A stretch of 64,000 nucleotides of DNA from Massilia sp. Root351. GTDB lineage: Bacteria; Pseudomonadota; Gammaproteobacteria; Burkholderiales; Burkholderiaceae_D. Of this stretch, positions 35,185 through 44,277 are shown piece by piece. Both the position numbers and the translations under genes were made by a program. The stretch covers positions 199,420 to 263,419 of the forward strand of contig NZ_LMDJ01000023.1 in NCBI RefSeq assembly GCF_001425045.1, read 5' to 3'. Each line of letters opens with the position of its first letter. The stretch's first letter is position 1. The notes under the pieces are model-generated. The model did not search any database, was not told the DNA's origin, and worked only from the letters and a program-made list of their open reading frames with translations.

Positions 35185-35994
35185 TTAGAAGACTTTGGTG
35201 AGGGACAGGACTACCGTGCCGCGCGCGACGTTGGAGATGTCGAAGGCGCCGGACCGGTTCGGTATGCCCAGCGTGTAGATATCGTAGGCGTTGGTGGCGC
35301 CCTTGGCGCGGGTGTAGGCGCCGCTGATGCTCCAACCGTCCTCGAGCGCCTTGGTGAGGCCGACCTTGCCGTCCTTCCAGTCCCAGATGTGGTTGCCCGC
35401 GCCGGCCACGCGGCCGTCGCCGTAGTGCAGGTTCAGGGTGTGGCCGCCGCCCACTTCGACATTGGCGCCCAGGTCCAGGTAGCCGGTGCCGCGCGCGTCC
35501 GGAATGCCAAAGAAGTCGCGTGAAATGGTGCGGTTGTACTTGGCGTACAGGGCCCGGTAGGTCAGGCCCAGCGATACTTCGTTGTAGTGGTATCTGGTGC
35601 CCGTGGCGCGGTAGATGGCGTTCGGGTAGCGGTAAACGTAGAGCATGGCGCTGTAGCCGACGCCGCCCACGGCGCCGCTGTAGCCGCCGTAGATGTCCCA
35701 CTCGACGGTAGCGCTTTCGACGAACTTGTCGCTGATGGCGGAGGCCCAGGTGCCGGCCGACAAGCCGCTGGGATGCACGTAGTCCAGCCCGCCTTGCAAG
35801 GCCGGCTTGTCCCAGGTCTGGCGGATGCCGCGCGAGACGTACTGGCTGGCCAGGGTGATGTTGGCAGTGACGGCCGGAACGGCCGGTGCCGGTGCATCGC
35901 CGGCTGCTGCGGATTCTGCCGCAGATGCAGCCTGGGCACACAGGCCGAGATAGAGCGCGGCACAGGCGTGCGCGCAGGTTTGGTGGTACGTCAT
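35185..35994 (-). CDS. TorF-family putative porin
   Basis: A 269-residue outer-membrane protein. A signal peptide ends near residue 26 (AASAAESAA) and is followed by a Pro/Ala-rich spacer. The beta-barrel body begins ANITLASQYVSRGIRQTWDKPALQGGLDY, the hallmark of the TorF/TIGR02001 porin family, with alternating aromatic strands and a terminal aromatic residue (LTKVF). Family members are thought to admit small solutes. It lies 15 nt upstream of the chemoreceptor gene, so the pair may link uptake and sensing of the same compound; this is inferred from context only. Confidence 0.8.
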   Translation of the reverse strand: MTYHQTCAHACAALYLGLCAQAASAAESAAAGDAPAPAVPAVTANITLASQYVSRGIRQTWDKPALQGGLDYVHPSGLSAGTWASAISDKFVESATVEWDIYGGYSGAVGGVGYSAMLYVYRYPNAIYRATGTRYHYNEVSLGLTYRALYAKYNRTISRDFFGIPDARGTGYLDLGANVEVGGGHTLNLHYGDGRVAGAGNHIWDWKDGKVGLTKALEDGWSISGAYTRAKGATNAYDIYTLGIPNRSGAFDISNVARGTVVLSLTKVF

Positions 35995-36114
35995 GAAGAT
36001 GCCCCTGGCTGAATTGTGTTAACTGCAAGCGGGGTTGGGGCTTGGCGTAGAGCAAAATTTTACAGGCTGGACAAGGAATTGGCGAATGGCCTGTTTACGG
36101 AACGCAACAGTGTG

Positions 36115-37038
36115 TCAGGAAGTCTGCCGCGGCTCCATTGCCGCGCCGGCGGTGATCGCGGCGATCAGTGCGCGGCAGGCGGCGGACAGGCTGCGGTGCG
36201 GCGGATAGATCAGCGAAAAGCGGCGGCTGCGGCCCCAATGCTGCGGCAGCACCGGCACAAGCTCGCCGCTGCGCAGGCGCTCGTCGGCGATGAAGCGGTA
36301 AGTCTGGCAGATGCCCAGGCCCTGCCGGGCCAGCGTGACCACGCCCAGCACGTCGTCAGTGATGTGCATGCGCGCCGCAGGCAGCCAGTCCACGTCGCCG
36401 CCGCCATCGCGCAGCGGCCATGGCGCCGCCTTGCCGGTGCTGGGCATGGTGAACGGCAGGCAGGCGTGCCCGGCCAGGTCGGCTATGCTGGCGGGTGTGC
36501 CGGCGCGGGCCAGGTAGCCGGGCGAGGCCACCAGGCACAGTTGCGCATCTTCCAGCGGCCGGGCGATCAGGCCGCTATCGGGCAGCGTGCCCTGGCGGAT
36601 GGCCATGTCATAGCCTTCCTGCACCAGGTCCACATTGCGGTTGGAGATGCTCAGTTCGACCAGGACGCGCGGATGCTGCTCCATGAACGGCTGCAGCAGC
36701 GCCGGCAGGCGGTAGTGGCCGTAGGTGGTGGGGGCGCTCAGGCGCACGGTGCCGGACAGTTCGCCGCCCTGGTCGCGCATCGAGCGTTCGGCGTCCGCCA
36801 TCAGGCCGAAGGCGCTGCGGGCCTGGTCCAGGTAAGCCTTCCCCGCGTCGGTCAGACTGAGGCGGCGGGTGGTGCGGCGCATCAGTTGCACGCCCAGGCG
36901 GGCTTCCAGCCGGGCCACCGCGCGGCTCAGCACGGAGGCGGTCGTGCCCAGGGACACTGCGGCGGCGCTGATGGTGCCCTTGTCGGCGATGACGAGGAAG
37001 GCTTCCACGTCGCCCAGGTAGTCGAATTGGCGAGGCAT
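36115..37038 (-). CDS. LysR-family transcriptional regulator
   Basis: A 307-residue LysR-type regulator. The winged helix-turn-helix is at residues 1-65 (FLVIADKGTISAAAVSLGTTASVLSRAVARLEARLGVQLMRR-type block) and the periplasmic-binding-like effector domain follows (GTVRLSAPTTYGHYRLPALL). It is divergent from the exported DJ-1/PfpI gene across 103 nt, the classical arrangement for a LysR regulator and its target. The co-inducer is unknown. Confidence 0.88.
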   Translation of the reverse strand: MPRQFDYLGDVEAFLVIADKGTISAAAVSLGTTASVLSRAVARLEARLGVQLMRRTTRRLSLTDAGKAYLDQARSAFGLMADAERSMRDQGGELSGTVRLSAPTTYGHYRLPALLQPFMEQHPRVLVELSISNRNVDLVQEGYDMAIRQGTLPDSGLIARPLEDAQLCLVASPGYLARAGTPASIADLAGHACLPFTMPSTGKAAPWPLRDGGGDVDWLPAARMHITDDVLGVVTLARQGLGICQTYRFIADERLRSGELVPVLPQHWGRSRRFSLIYPPHRSLSAACRALIAAITAGAAMEPRQTS

Positions 37039-37141
37039 TAAGCTCTTTCAAGAACAAATGATTTGAATTGGTGGCAGTTTATTGTCTCTGGCAATGGGAA
37101 TAGAGTAGCGCTTATCCACTTAGCCCACAAGGAGTTTTGCC
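37039..37141. promoter_or_regulatory. Divergent promoter region, LysR / DJ-1-like gene
   Basis: 103 nt between divergent starts, locally AT-rich (AAATGATTTGAATTGG, then TTTATTGTC). LysR sites of T-N11-A type can be drawn in several registers, so no single operator is proposed. AAGGAG for the DJ-1-like gene lies at its right end. Confidence 0.4.
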
Positions 37142-38011
37142 ATGAAAGCTGTCATTCCTACCGCTGCTGCCCTTGCCTCGGCCGCCGTGCTCGGCCTTTG
37201 CGCCGCCGGCGCGCAAGCCGCCAACGTGCTGGTTGTGTTGTCGGACGCGTCGACGCTGGCGTTGCGCGGCCAGCGCGTCTATGAAACCGGCTTCTACGCC
37301 AACGAACTGATGCAGCCTGTCAAAAAACTGATGGACGCCGGCCACAGCATCACGTTCGCCACACCGCTGGGCAAGGCGCCCGCCGTCGACCGCAATTCGC
37401 TGGACGCCTCGCTGTTCGGCGGCGAAGCAGCCATGCGGGAACATCTGGCGCTGCTGGCGCAGCTCAAGCTGACCTCGGTATCCGCCTCGCCGGTGCTCAG
37501 CCTGGCCCGCGTGGAGCAGGGCGGCTACGCCCAGTATGACGCGGTCTATATACCGGGCGGCCACGCGCCGATGCAGGATTTGATCCGCAGCCCGGCGGTC
37601 GGCCGTTTGCTGGCCCATTTCCACAGCAGCGCCAAGCCTACCGCGCTGGTCTGCCACGGCCCGGCCGCGCTGGTGGCCGCGCTGGACCGGCCCGAAGCAT
37701 TCGTTGCCAAGCTGGAATCGGGCGCCAGGGTGGACGGCAAGGGCTGGATCTATGCCGGCTACCGCATGACGGTGATCAGCAATGCGGAAGAGGAGGCCGG
37801 CAAGGGCTACCTGAATGGCGGCGTGATGAAACTGACGCCGCAGACGGCGCTGGAGCGCGCGGGCGGCAAGTACAGCAGCGGCCCGAACTGGGCGCCGCAT
37901 ATCGTTTCGGACCGCGAACTGATCACCGGCCAGAATCCGGCCTCGGCCGTCGGTGTGGCCGATCTGCTACTGGCCCGCTTGCCGGCAGCCGCACTGAACA
38001 CTACTAAATAG
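37142..38011 (+). CDS. Exported DJ-1/PfpI-family protein (type 1 glutamine amidotransferase-like)
   Basis: A 289-residue protein of the DJ-1/PfpI/Hsp31 superfamily. The nucleophile elbow is ALVCHGPAALVAAL (Cys about residue 172), preceded by AVYIPGGHAPMQDL, and the domain resembles the Hsp31-type glyoxalase/chaperone branch. An N-terminal signal peptide (MKAVIPTAAALASAAVLGL, AAGAQA cleavage) predicts a periplasmic location, unusual for this mostly cytosolic family. Strong AAGGAG upstream. Probably controlled by the divergent LysR gene. Enzymatic activity is not determinable. Confidence 0.82.
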   Translation: MKAVIPTAAALASAAVLGLCAAGAQAANVLVVLSDASTLALRGQRVYETGFYANELMQPVKKLMDAGHSITFATPLGKAPAVDRNSLDASLFGGEAAMREHLALLAQLKLTSVSASPVLSLARVEQGGYAQYDAVYIPGGHAPMQDLIRSPAVGRLLAHFHSSAKPTALVCHGPAALVAALDRPEAFVAKLESGARVDGKGWIYAGYRMTVISNAEEEAGKGYLNGGVMKLTPQTALERAGGKYSSGPNWAPHIVSDRELITGQNPASAVGVADLLLARLPAAALNTTK

Positions 38012-38162
38012 CGGATTGGTATTAACATTTTGGCCCGGCTCGTGCTACTATTTCCAGCACTGTCCAGAACAGCGTACCAAGCGCCCAAACCGCAGCGCGT
38101 CCTCCGTGCAGAGCAAGCACATGCCTACCCAGCTCCGTAGGCAGCCCGAGGGAGTCAGTACT

Positions 38163-38345
38163 ATGAGCAGCTGCAAGCGAAACAACCACGACCTGGCCAA
38201 GGTGATCGAAGAGGGCCGGCGTATAGACGCGGCCCAAGGCGCCGCGAACGCCTGGGCCTACCTGCTGGCCCATTCCGTCGACCCCAAGACCATACTGCGC
38301 GTCCTCACCGGCAATGCCGTGCGGCGCGACGCCGGTTTGCACTAG
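38163..38345 (+). CDS. Small hypothetical protein, 60 aa
   Basis: A 60-residue protein (begins MSSCKRNNHDLAKVIEEGRR) that is mostly helical with a ANAWAYLLAHSVDPKTILRVL core. GGGAG about nine bases upstream supports this start; the frame stays open further upstream without a better site. No known domain. Its stop codon overlaps that of the convergent secreted Cys-rich gene. Similar small helical proteins occur in Oxalobacteraceae without assigned function. Confidence 0.5.
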   Translation: MSSCKRNNHDLAKVIEEGRRIDAAQGAANAWAYLLAHSVDPKTILRVLTGNAVRRDAGLH

Positions 38346-38716
38346 CGGGCAGGGATGCCGGCCGCTGCGGCAGGCTCACCGCCGACCAGGCGTTTCATGG
38401 CTTGGGACACCGCGCCCATTTTGTCGTCCTGCTGGTTGATATCCGAGCAACTTTCCTGCAGCGTTCTTTCGGAGGACTGCGCCGGATAGCGGCCCAACAG
38501 GCTGGAGCAGTCACAGCGCAGGCGGGCCTTCAGCTTCTTCGACTTGCGCTCCCTTAGCTCGGCGACCCAGCAGCTGTCGGCGCAGCCGCACGATTTGTAG
38601 GTCAGCACTTCCGATGCTACCGCCCACGGCACGGCATAGGTGGCTGGGGCACTGCTCGCCGAGGCGGGGTTGGCAAGCGTCAGAAGCAGCAGGGCGGCGA
38701 ACAATCTCAGGGACAT
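38342..38716 (-). CDS. Secreted cysteine-rich hypothetical protein
   Basis: A 124-residue protein with a clear signal peptide (MSLRLFAALLLLTLANPASA). The mature part has six cysteines, grouped as SCGCADSC, RCDC and ESC, compatible with disulfides or metal binding in the periplasm. The basic helix RERKSKKLKARLRCD is notable. It stands between a small gene and the MHS transporter terminator. No family recognised. Confidence 0.55.
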   Translation of the reverse strand: MSLRLFAALLLLTLANPASASSAPATYAVPWAVASEVLTYKSCGCADSCWVAELRERKSKKLKARLRCDCSSLLGRYPAQSSERTLQESCSDINQQDDKMGAVSQAMKRLVGGEPAAAAGIPAR

Positions 38717-38760
38717 ATTTTCCGGATTTTCATATCGGCGGCAAACGGCGCCTTCGAAAG

Positions 38761-38794
38761 CCAGGGGCCCGCGGCTTGCGCCGGGAGCCCCTGG
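38761..38794 (-). terminator. Terminator downstream of the MHS transporter gene
   Basis: An 8-bp GC stem CCAGGGGC (38761-38768) / GCCCCTGG (38787-38794) with an 18-nt loop lies 27 nt past the stop of the minus-strand transporter gene. It is followed on that strand by CTTTCG, a weak U-tract. Confidence 0.5.
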
Positions 38795-38820
38795 GATGCT
38801 GGCTGTTCAGGCGGCGGCGC

Positions 38821-40170
38821 TTAGTCGCGGATTTCCAGCGCGCGGTTCAGGCTCAGTGCGGCCAGGGAGCCGACAGCGCCGGACAGCAGGTACAGGCTGA
38901 CATAGGCCAGGCCGAAGTTGGCCGACAAGCCCAGCGCCACCAGCGGGGCGAAGCCCGCGCCCACCAGCCAGGCCAGGTCGGACGTCAGGGCCGCGCCGGT
39001 GTAGCGGTACTTGGTCTGGAAGTTGGCGGTCACGGCGCCGGCGGCCTGGCCGTACGACAGGCCCAGCAGCAGGAAGCCCACCATCAGGAAGATGTTCTGG
39101 CCGCTCTCGCCGCCGTCCATCAGCATCGGCACGAAGCCGCTGAACACGGCGATCAGCGCGGCCAGGGTGCCCAGCGTGGTGCGGCGGCCGAAGCGGTCGG
39201 CCAGCAGGCCGGAGACGATGATGCCGAACGCGGCCAGCACCGCGCCTATCATCTGCAGCCCCAGGAAGTCGCTCAGCGAACGGGTCGAGTACAGATTGAT
39301 CCACGACAGCGGGAACACCGTCACCAGGTGGAACAGCGCGTAGCTGGCCAGCGCGGCCAGCGCGCCGATCAGCACGTTGCGGCCTTGTGAGCGGGCCAGT
39401 TCCATGACCGGGGTTGGATCCAGCTCATGCTCGTCCAGCAGCTTGGTGTATTCCGTGGTGGAAACCAGGCGCAGGCGGGCAAACAGGGCCACCACGTTGA
39501 TGGCGAAGGCCACATAGAACGGGTAGCGCCAGCCCCAGCCCAGAAATTCCAGCGTGTTCAGCTCGGCCAGCAGGAAGGCGAACAGCCCGGCGGCCAGGAT
39601 GAAGCCGACCGGCGCCCCCAGCTGGCCCAGCATGGCGTACCAGCCGCGCTTGTTCTTCGGCGCGCTCAGCGCCAGCAGCGACGGCAGGCCGTCCCACGAG
39701 CCGCCCTGCGCCACGCCCTGGCCGATGCGCAGCACCGACAGCATGATGATGGCCGTCATGCCCCAGTCCGCATACTCGGGCAGGAAGGCGATGCCGGCGG
39801 TGGAGGTGCCCAACAAGAACAGGGCGGCGGTGAGCTTGGCTTCGCGTCCGAAGTGCCGCTGCAGCGTCATGAACAGGATGGAGCCGAGCGGACGTGCGAT
39901 AAAGGCGAACGAGAAAATGACAAAGGAGTACAGTGTGCCGTCGAGGCGGCTTTCGAAGGGGAAGAAGACTTGCGGGAAGACCAGCACCGAGGCGATGGCG
40001 TAGACGAAGAAGTCGAAGTATTCGGATGCTCGGCCTATCACAACCCCGATCGCTATCTCTCCGGGTTCGATGTGCCCATCCCTGGCATTAATATTCCGCG
40101 CCCCCTGACTGGTCTGGCGCGATGGATGTTCGGCGGGAAGATCGCCGTTGAATGTTGTCGTCGTGGCCAT
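38821..40170 (-). CDS. MFS transporter, metabolite:H+ symporter (MHS) type
   Basis: A 449-residue, twelve-helix transporter. The EIAIGVVIGRASEYFDFFVYAIASVLVFP opening and RPLGSILFMTLQRHFGREAKL loop are characteristic of the MHS branch (citrate, shikimate, proline/betaine and alpha-ketoglutarate permeases). The start MATTTTF is chosen because an AAGGA lies just upstream; the frame continues to 40233 without conservation. It imports a carboxylate or zwitterion with protons; the substrate is unknown. Divergent from the cyo operon. Confidence 0.85.
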   Translation of the reverse strand: MATTTTFNGDLPAEHPSRQTSQGARNINARDGHIEPGEIAIGVVIGRASEYFDFFVYAIASVLVFPQVFFPFESRLDGTLYSFVIFSFAFIARPLGSILFMTLQRHFGREAKLTAALFLLGTSTAGIAFLPEYADWGMTAIIMLSVLRIGQGVAQGGSWDGLPSLLALSAPKNKRGWYAMLGQLGAPVGFILAAGLFAFLLAELNTLEFLGWGWRYPFYVAFAINVVALFARLRLVSTTEYTKLLDEHELDPTPVMELARSQGRNVLIGALAALASYALFHLVTVFPLSWINLYSTRSLSDFLGLQMIGAVLAAFGIIVSGLLADRFGRRTTLGTLAALIAVFSGFVPMLMDGGESGQNIFLMVGFLLLGLSYGQAAGAVTANFQTKYRYTGAALTSDLAWLVGAGFAPLVALGLSANFGLAYVSLYLLSGAVGSLAALSLNRALEIRD

Positions 40171-40277
40171 ATTCCTTGTCTCGCTTATTAGTTGTACAAC
40201 GGTCCATCCCCGGGGGTAGGACAAAGTGTCCAATGTCCAGGAGCAGCCGTTGTGGTTACAGTACCATGTTATTCATT

Positions 40278-40294
40278 TTATGTAACGTACATAA
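40278..40294 (+). promoter_or_regulatory. Palindromic candidate operator at the cyoA start
   Basis: A 7-bp dyad TTATGTA (40278-40284) / TACATAA (40288-40294) with a 3-nt centre lies four bases before the preferred cyoA ATG, in place of a ribosome site. It could be a repressor operator or an RNA hairpin that masks translation start. It does not match the Fnr consensus. Confidence 0.45.
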
Positions 40295-40298
40295 CCGC

Positions 40299-41300
40299 AT
40301 GAAATCTCCCTTGAACCATCGTGGATTGGCTCTTTTGCCACTGTTGTTGCTTGCAGGCTGCAACACCGTGGTGATGAACCCGTCCGGCGATATCGCCGCG
40401 CAGCAGGCCCGCCTTGTGGTGGTGTCCACCTTGCTGATGCTGCTGATTGTCGTCCCAGTCATCGCACTGACCCTGTTCTTTGCGTGGAAGTATCGCCAAA
40501 GCAACACTAAAGCCAAATATGAACCCGATTGGGATCATTCCACCAAGCTCGAACTGGTGATCTGGGGCGCACCGCTGCTGATCATCATCGTGCTGGGCCT
40601 GCTGACCTGGATCAGCACCCACAAGCTGGACCCCTACCGTCCGCTGGACCGCATTGACGAGAAGCGTCCGCTGGCCGCCGGCGTCAAGCCGCTGGAAGTG
40701 CAGGTGGTGGCGCTGGACTGGAAATGGCTGTTCATTTATCCGGAGCAGGGCATCGCCACGGTGAATGAGCTGGTGACGCCGGTCGATGTGCCTGTACGTT
40801 TCAAGATTACCGCCTCGAACGTGATGAATGCCTTCTATGTGCCAGCGCTGGCCGGCATGATTTACGCGATGCCGAGCATGGAGACGCAGCTGAACGCCAT
40901 CATCAACAAGCCTGGCGTATACGACGGCTTCTCGGCCAACTTCAGCGGCGCCGGCTTCTCGCACATGCGTTTCAAGTACCACGGCGTGAGCAACGCGGAC
41001 TTCGACACCTGGGTGGCCAAGGTCAAGGCCTCCGGCGCCACCGGCAGCGTCGCGCTGGACCGCGCCAACTACCAGGTGCTGGAAAAGCCGAGCGAAAAAG
41101 AGCCGGTGCGCTACTACCCGACCGTTTCTGCAGACCTGTACGACGCGATCCTGAACCGCTGCGTCGGCGACGGCACCACCTGCATGAACAAGATGATGGC
41201 GGATGACATCGTGCGCGCGAAAACCGCGGCCGAGCTGTGCAATACGCCGACTCCCGTGCCTAATCTTTCCATGAAGAGCAACAATGCAACACGATACTGA
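40299..41300 (+). CDS. cyoA: Cytochrome bo3 ubiquinol oxidase subunit II
   Basis: A 333-residue lipoprotein subunit. The signal peptide ends in lipobox LLAGC, then two membrane helices ([20 protein letters not shown] and [13 protein letters not shown]) and a periplasmic cupredoxin-like domain. [26 protein letters not shown] is typical of quinol oxidase subunit II, and the CuA ligand set of cytochrome c oxidases is absent. It caps the oxidase on the periplasmic side. Start choice is uncertain: no clear ribosome site, and an in-frame ATG at 40266 is possible. The stop overlaps the cyoB start region. Confidence 0.92.
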   Translation: MKSPLNHRGLALLPLLLLAGCNTVVMNPSGDIAAQQARLVVVSTLLMLLIVVPVIALTLFFAWKYRQSNTKAKYEPDWDHSTKLELVIWGAPLLIIIVLGLLTWISTHKLDPYRPLDRIDEKRPLAAGVKPLEVQVVALDWKWLFIYPEQGIATVNELVTPVDVPVRFKITASNVMNAFYVPALAGMIYAMPSMETQLNAIINKPGVYDGFSANFSGAGFSHMRFKYHGVSNADFDTWVAKVKASGATGSVALDRANYQVLEKPSEKEPVRYYPTVSADLYDAILNRCVGDGTTCMNKMMADDIVRAKTAAELCNTPTPVPNLSMKSNNATRY

Positions 41301-43278
41301 TCTCATCTTCGGACGGCTGAGCTGGGAAGCGATTCCCTTCCACGAGCCTATCCTGCTGGCGACCTTCGCCGGCGTAGTGCTGGGCGGCATAGGCCTGCTC
41401 GGCGCCATTTCCTACTTCCGCCTGTGGGGCAACCTGTGGACGAACTGGATCACCAGTATCGACCACAAGAAAATCGGCATCATGTACATGATCCTGGGCC
41501 TGATCATGCTGCTGCGCGGCTTCGCCGACGCGCTGATGATGCGCGCCCAGCAAGCCATGTCCTTCGGCGACTCGGCCGGCTTCCTGCCGCCGCACCACTA
41601 CGACCAGGTCTTCACCGCCCACGGCGTGATCATGATCTTCTTCGTGGCGATGCCGTTCGTGACCGGCCTGATGAACTACGTGGTGCCGCTGCAGATCGGC
41701 GCGCGCGACGTGGCCTTCCCGTTCCTGAACAACTTCTCCTTCTGGATGACCGCCTTCGGCGCGATCCTGGTGATGGCGTCGCTGTTCGTGGGCGAATTCG
41801 CCCGCACCGGCTGGCTGGCCTATCCGCCGCTGTCGGGCATCCTGGCTTCGCCCGACGTCGGGGTGGACTATTACATCTGGTCATTACAGGTGGCCGGGGT
41901 GGGGACGCTGCTGTCCGGCGTCAACCTGGTGGTCACCATCGTGAAGATGCGCGCGCCCGGCATGGACATGATGAAGATGCCGGTGTTCACCTGGACCGCC
42001 CTGTGCACCAACGCGCTGATCGTGGCCGTGTTCCCTGTGCTGACCGCCGTGCTGGGCATGCTGTCGCTGGACCGCACCTTCGGCACCAACTTCTTCACCA
42101 ACGAGCTGGGCGGCAACCCCATGCTGTACGTGAACCTGATCTGGATCTGGGGCCACCCCGAGGTGTACATCCTGGTGCTGCCGGTGTTCGGCGTGTTCTC
42201 GGAAATCGTCTCGACCTACTGCGGCAAGCGCCTGTTCGGCTACACCTCCATGGTGTATGCGACCGTTGTGATCACCATCCTGTCCTACCTGGTCTGGCTG
42301 CACCACTTCTTCACCATGGGCTCCGGCGCCAGCGTGAACTCATTCTTCGGCATTACCACGATGATTATCTCGATCCCGACCGGGGCCAAGATCTTCAACT
42401 GGCTATTTACCATGTACCGCGGCCGCATCCGCTTTGAAGTGCCGATGCTGTGGACCATCGGTTTCATCATCACCTTCGTCATCGGCGGCATGACCGGCGT
42501 GCTGCTGGCCGTGCCTCCGGCCGACTTCGTGCTGCACAACTCGCTGTTCCTGATTGCGCACTTCCACAACGTCATCATCGGCGGCGTGGTGTTTGGCGTG
42601 TTCGCCGCCATCAACTACTGGTTCCCGAAAGCGTTCGGCTACAAGCTCAACGAGTACTGGGGCAAGTGGTCGTTCTGGCTGTGGTTCGTGGGCTTCTACT
42701 TCGCCTTCATGCCGCTGTACGTGCTGGGCCTGATGGGCGTGACCCGCCGCATGAGCCACTTCGACGATCCATCGCTGCAGATCTGGTTCCAGATCGCCGC
42801 CGTGGGCGCGGTGATGATCGCCGGCGGTATTGGCGCCATGCTGATGCAGTTCTGGGTTTCGTTCCGCGACCGCAAGCAGAACCTGGACGTCACCGGCGAC
42901 CCATGGAACGGCCGCACGCTGGAATGGTCGACCTCGTCGCCGCCGCCGGACTACAACTTCGCGTTCACCCCGCGTGTGCATGACAACGACACCTGGGCCG
43001 ACATGAAGAAGAACGGCTACCAGCGTCCGCTGAAGGACTACGTGGCGATCCACATGCCCAAGAACACCTGGGCCGGCTTCGCCATCGCGGCGATCAGCGG
43101 CCTGGTCGGCTTCGCGCTGATCTGGCAGATGTGGATCCTGGCAGGGCTGTCGTTCGCCGCCATGCTGGCAACCATCATTGTTCACACGTTTAACTACAAA
43201 CGCGATTACTACATTCCTGCGGACGAAGTGGTCCGCACCGAAAATGCTCGCACCCAACTGCTGAATGCCCATGTCTGA
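41284..43278 (+). CDS. cyoB: Cytochrome bo3 ubiquinol oxidase subunit I
   Basis: The 664-residue catalytic heme-copper subunit with about fifteen helices. Heme and CuB ligands are seen in [11 protein letters not shown] (low-spin heme His), [12 protein letters not shown] (CuB His and cross-linked Tyr), [10 protein letters not shown] (two CuB His) and [11 protein letters not shown] (heme ligands). It oxidises ubiquinol and reduces oxygen to water while pumping protons. Overlaps cyoA by 17 bases and cyoC by eight. Confidence 0.95.
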   Translation: MQHDTDLIFGRLSWEAIPFHEPILLATFAGVVLGGIGLLGAISYFRLWGNLWTNWITSIDHKKIGIMYMILGLIMLLRGFADALMMRAQQAMSFGDSAGFLPPHHYDQVFTAHGVIMIFFVAMPFVTGLMNYVVPLQIGARDVAFPFLNNFSFWMTAFGAILVMASLFVGEFARTGWLAYPPLSGILASPDVGVDYYIWSLQVAGVGTLLSGVNLVVTIVKMRAPGMDMMKMPVFTWTALCTNALIVAVFPVLTAVLGMLSLDRTFGTNFFTNELGGNPMLYVNLIWIWGHPEVYILVLPVFGVFSEIVSTYCGKRLFGYTSMVYATVVITILSYLVWLHHFFTMGSGASVNSFFGITTMIISIPTGAKIFNWLFTMYRGRIRFEVPMLWTIGFIITFVIGGMTGVLLAVPPADFVLHNSLFLIAHFHNVIIGGVVFGVFAAINYWFPKAFGYKLNEYWGKWSFWLWFVGFYFAFMPLYVLGLMGVTRRMSHFDDPSLQIWFQIAAVGAVMIAGGIGAMLMQFWVSFRDRKQNLDVTGDPWNGRTLEWSTSSPPPDYNFAFTPRVHDNDTWADMKKNGYQRPLKDYVAIHMPKNTWAGFAIAAISGLVGFALIWQMWILAGLSFAAMLATIIVHTFNYKRDYYIPADEVVRTENARTQLLNAHV

Positions 43279-43882
43279 CGCCACTTTGAACCCAAGCTCG
43301 CGCTACTTCGTGCGCGAGCACCATCCGGAAAACGGCACCTTGCTCGGTTTCTGGATCTACCTGATGAGCGATTGCCTGATCTTCGCCGTCCTGTTTGCAA
43401 CCTACGCCGTGCTGGGCCGCAACTACGCGGGCGGCCCGACCGGCGCCGAGCTGTTCGACCTGAAGCTGGTGGCATTGAACACCTCGATGCTGCTGCTGTC
43501 GTCGATCACCTACGGCTTCGCCATGCTGGAAGCGGGCCGCAAACGCCTGGGCGCCACCATGGGCTGGCTGATCGTCACCGGCCTGTTCGGTGCGGCCTTC
43601 ATCTCGCTGGAACTGTACGAATTCATGCACCTGCTGCATGAAAACGCCGGTCCGCAGCGCAGCGCCTTCCTGACCTCGTTCTGGGCGCTGGTGGCCACCC
43701 ACGGCCTGCACGTGACGTTCGGCATCGTGTGGCTGGTCACGCTGCTGTTCCAGCTGAAAAAGCACGGCCTGACGCATGAAAACATGCGCCGCATGACCTG
43801 CCTGTCGATGTTCTGGCACTTCCTGGACGTGGTCTGGATCGGCGTGTTCACCTTTGTTTACCTGATGGGAGTTCTGCCATGA
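43271..43882 (+). CDS. cyoC: Cytochrome bo3 ubiquinol oxidase subunit III
   Basis: A 203-residue, five-helix subunit III. The [23 protein letters not shown] first helix and the [13 protein letters not shown] and [21 protein letters not shown] blocks are standard for CyoC. It stabilises the catalytic subunit. The ATG at 43271 overlaps the cyoB stop; an in-frame ATG at 43265 is the alternative. Overlaps cyoD by four bases. Confidence 0.93.
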   Translation: MSDATLNPSSRYFVREHHPENGTLLGFWIYLMSDCLIFAVLFATYAVLGRNYAGGPTGAELFDLKLVALNTSMLLLSSITYGFAMLEAGRKRLGATMGWLIVTGLFGAAFISLELYEFMHLLHENAGPQRSAFLTSFWALVATHGLHVTFGIVWLVTLLFQLKKHGLTHENMRRMTCLSMFWHFLDVVWIGVFTFVYLMGVLP

Positions 43883-44277
43883 GCGATCACAATCACGAGC
43901 ACCATGGCCATGACGATCACGGCCACCACGGCCATGGCGACCACAACCACGGCAGCCTGAAGTCGTACACCATCGGCTTCATCCTGTCGGTGATCCTGAC
44001 CGCCATTCCGTTCTGGCTGGTGATGGGCAATGTGTTCGCCAACCCGGCCACCACCGCCTTCACCATCCTCGGCTTCGCCGCCGTGCAGATCGTGGTCCAC
44101 ATGGTCTACTTCCTGCACATGAACGCCAAAGTGGAGGGCGGCTGGTCGATGCTGGCCATGATGTTCACGCTGATCCTGGTGGTCATCGTGCTGGCCGGCT
44201 CGATCTGGGTCATGTACCACATGAACACCAACATGATGCCGGGCATGGACGCGCACCAAATGCGCAACATGCCATGA
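43879..44277 (+). CDS. cyoD: Cytochrome bo3 ubiquinol oxidase subunit IV, His-rich N-terminus
   Basis: A 132-residue subunit IV with three membrane helices (TIGFILSVILTAIPFWLVMG, ATTAFTILGFAAVQIVVHMVYFLHM and the final MFTLILVVIVLAGSIWVMYHMN). The N-terminal 25 residues are dominated by His, Asp and Gly (about eleven histidines), much richer than the classical E. coli subunit, and may bind Cu or Zn at the cytoplasmic face. Four-base ATGA overlap with both cyoC and the SURF1 gene. Confidence 0.92.
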   Translation: MSDHNHEHHGHDDHGHHGHGDHNHGSLKSYTIGFILSVILTAIPFWLVMGNVFANPATTAFTILGFAAVQIVVHMVYFLHMNAKVEGGWSMLAMMFTLILVVIVLAGSIWVMYHMNTNMMPGMDAHQMRNMP

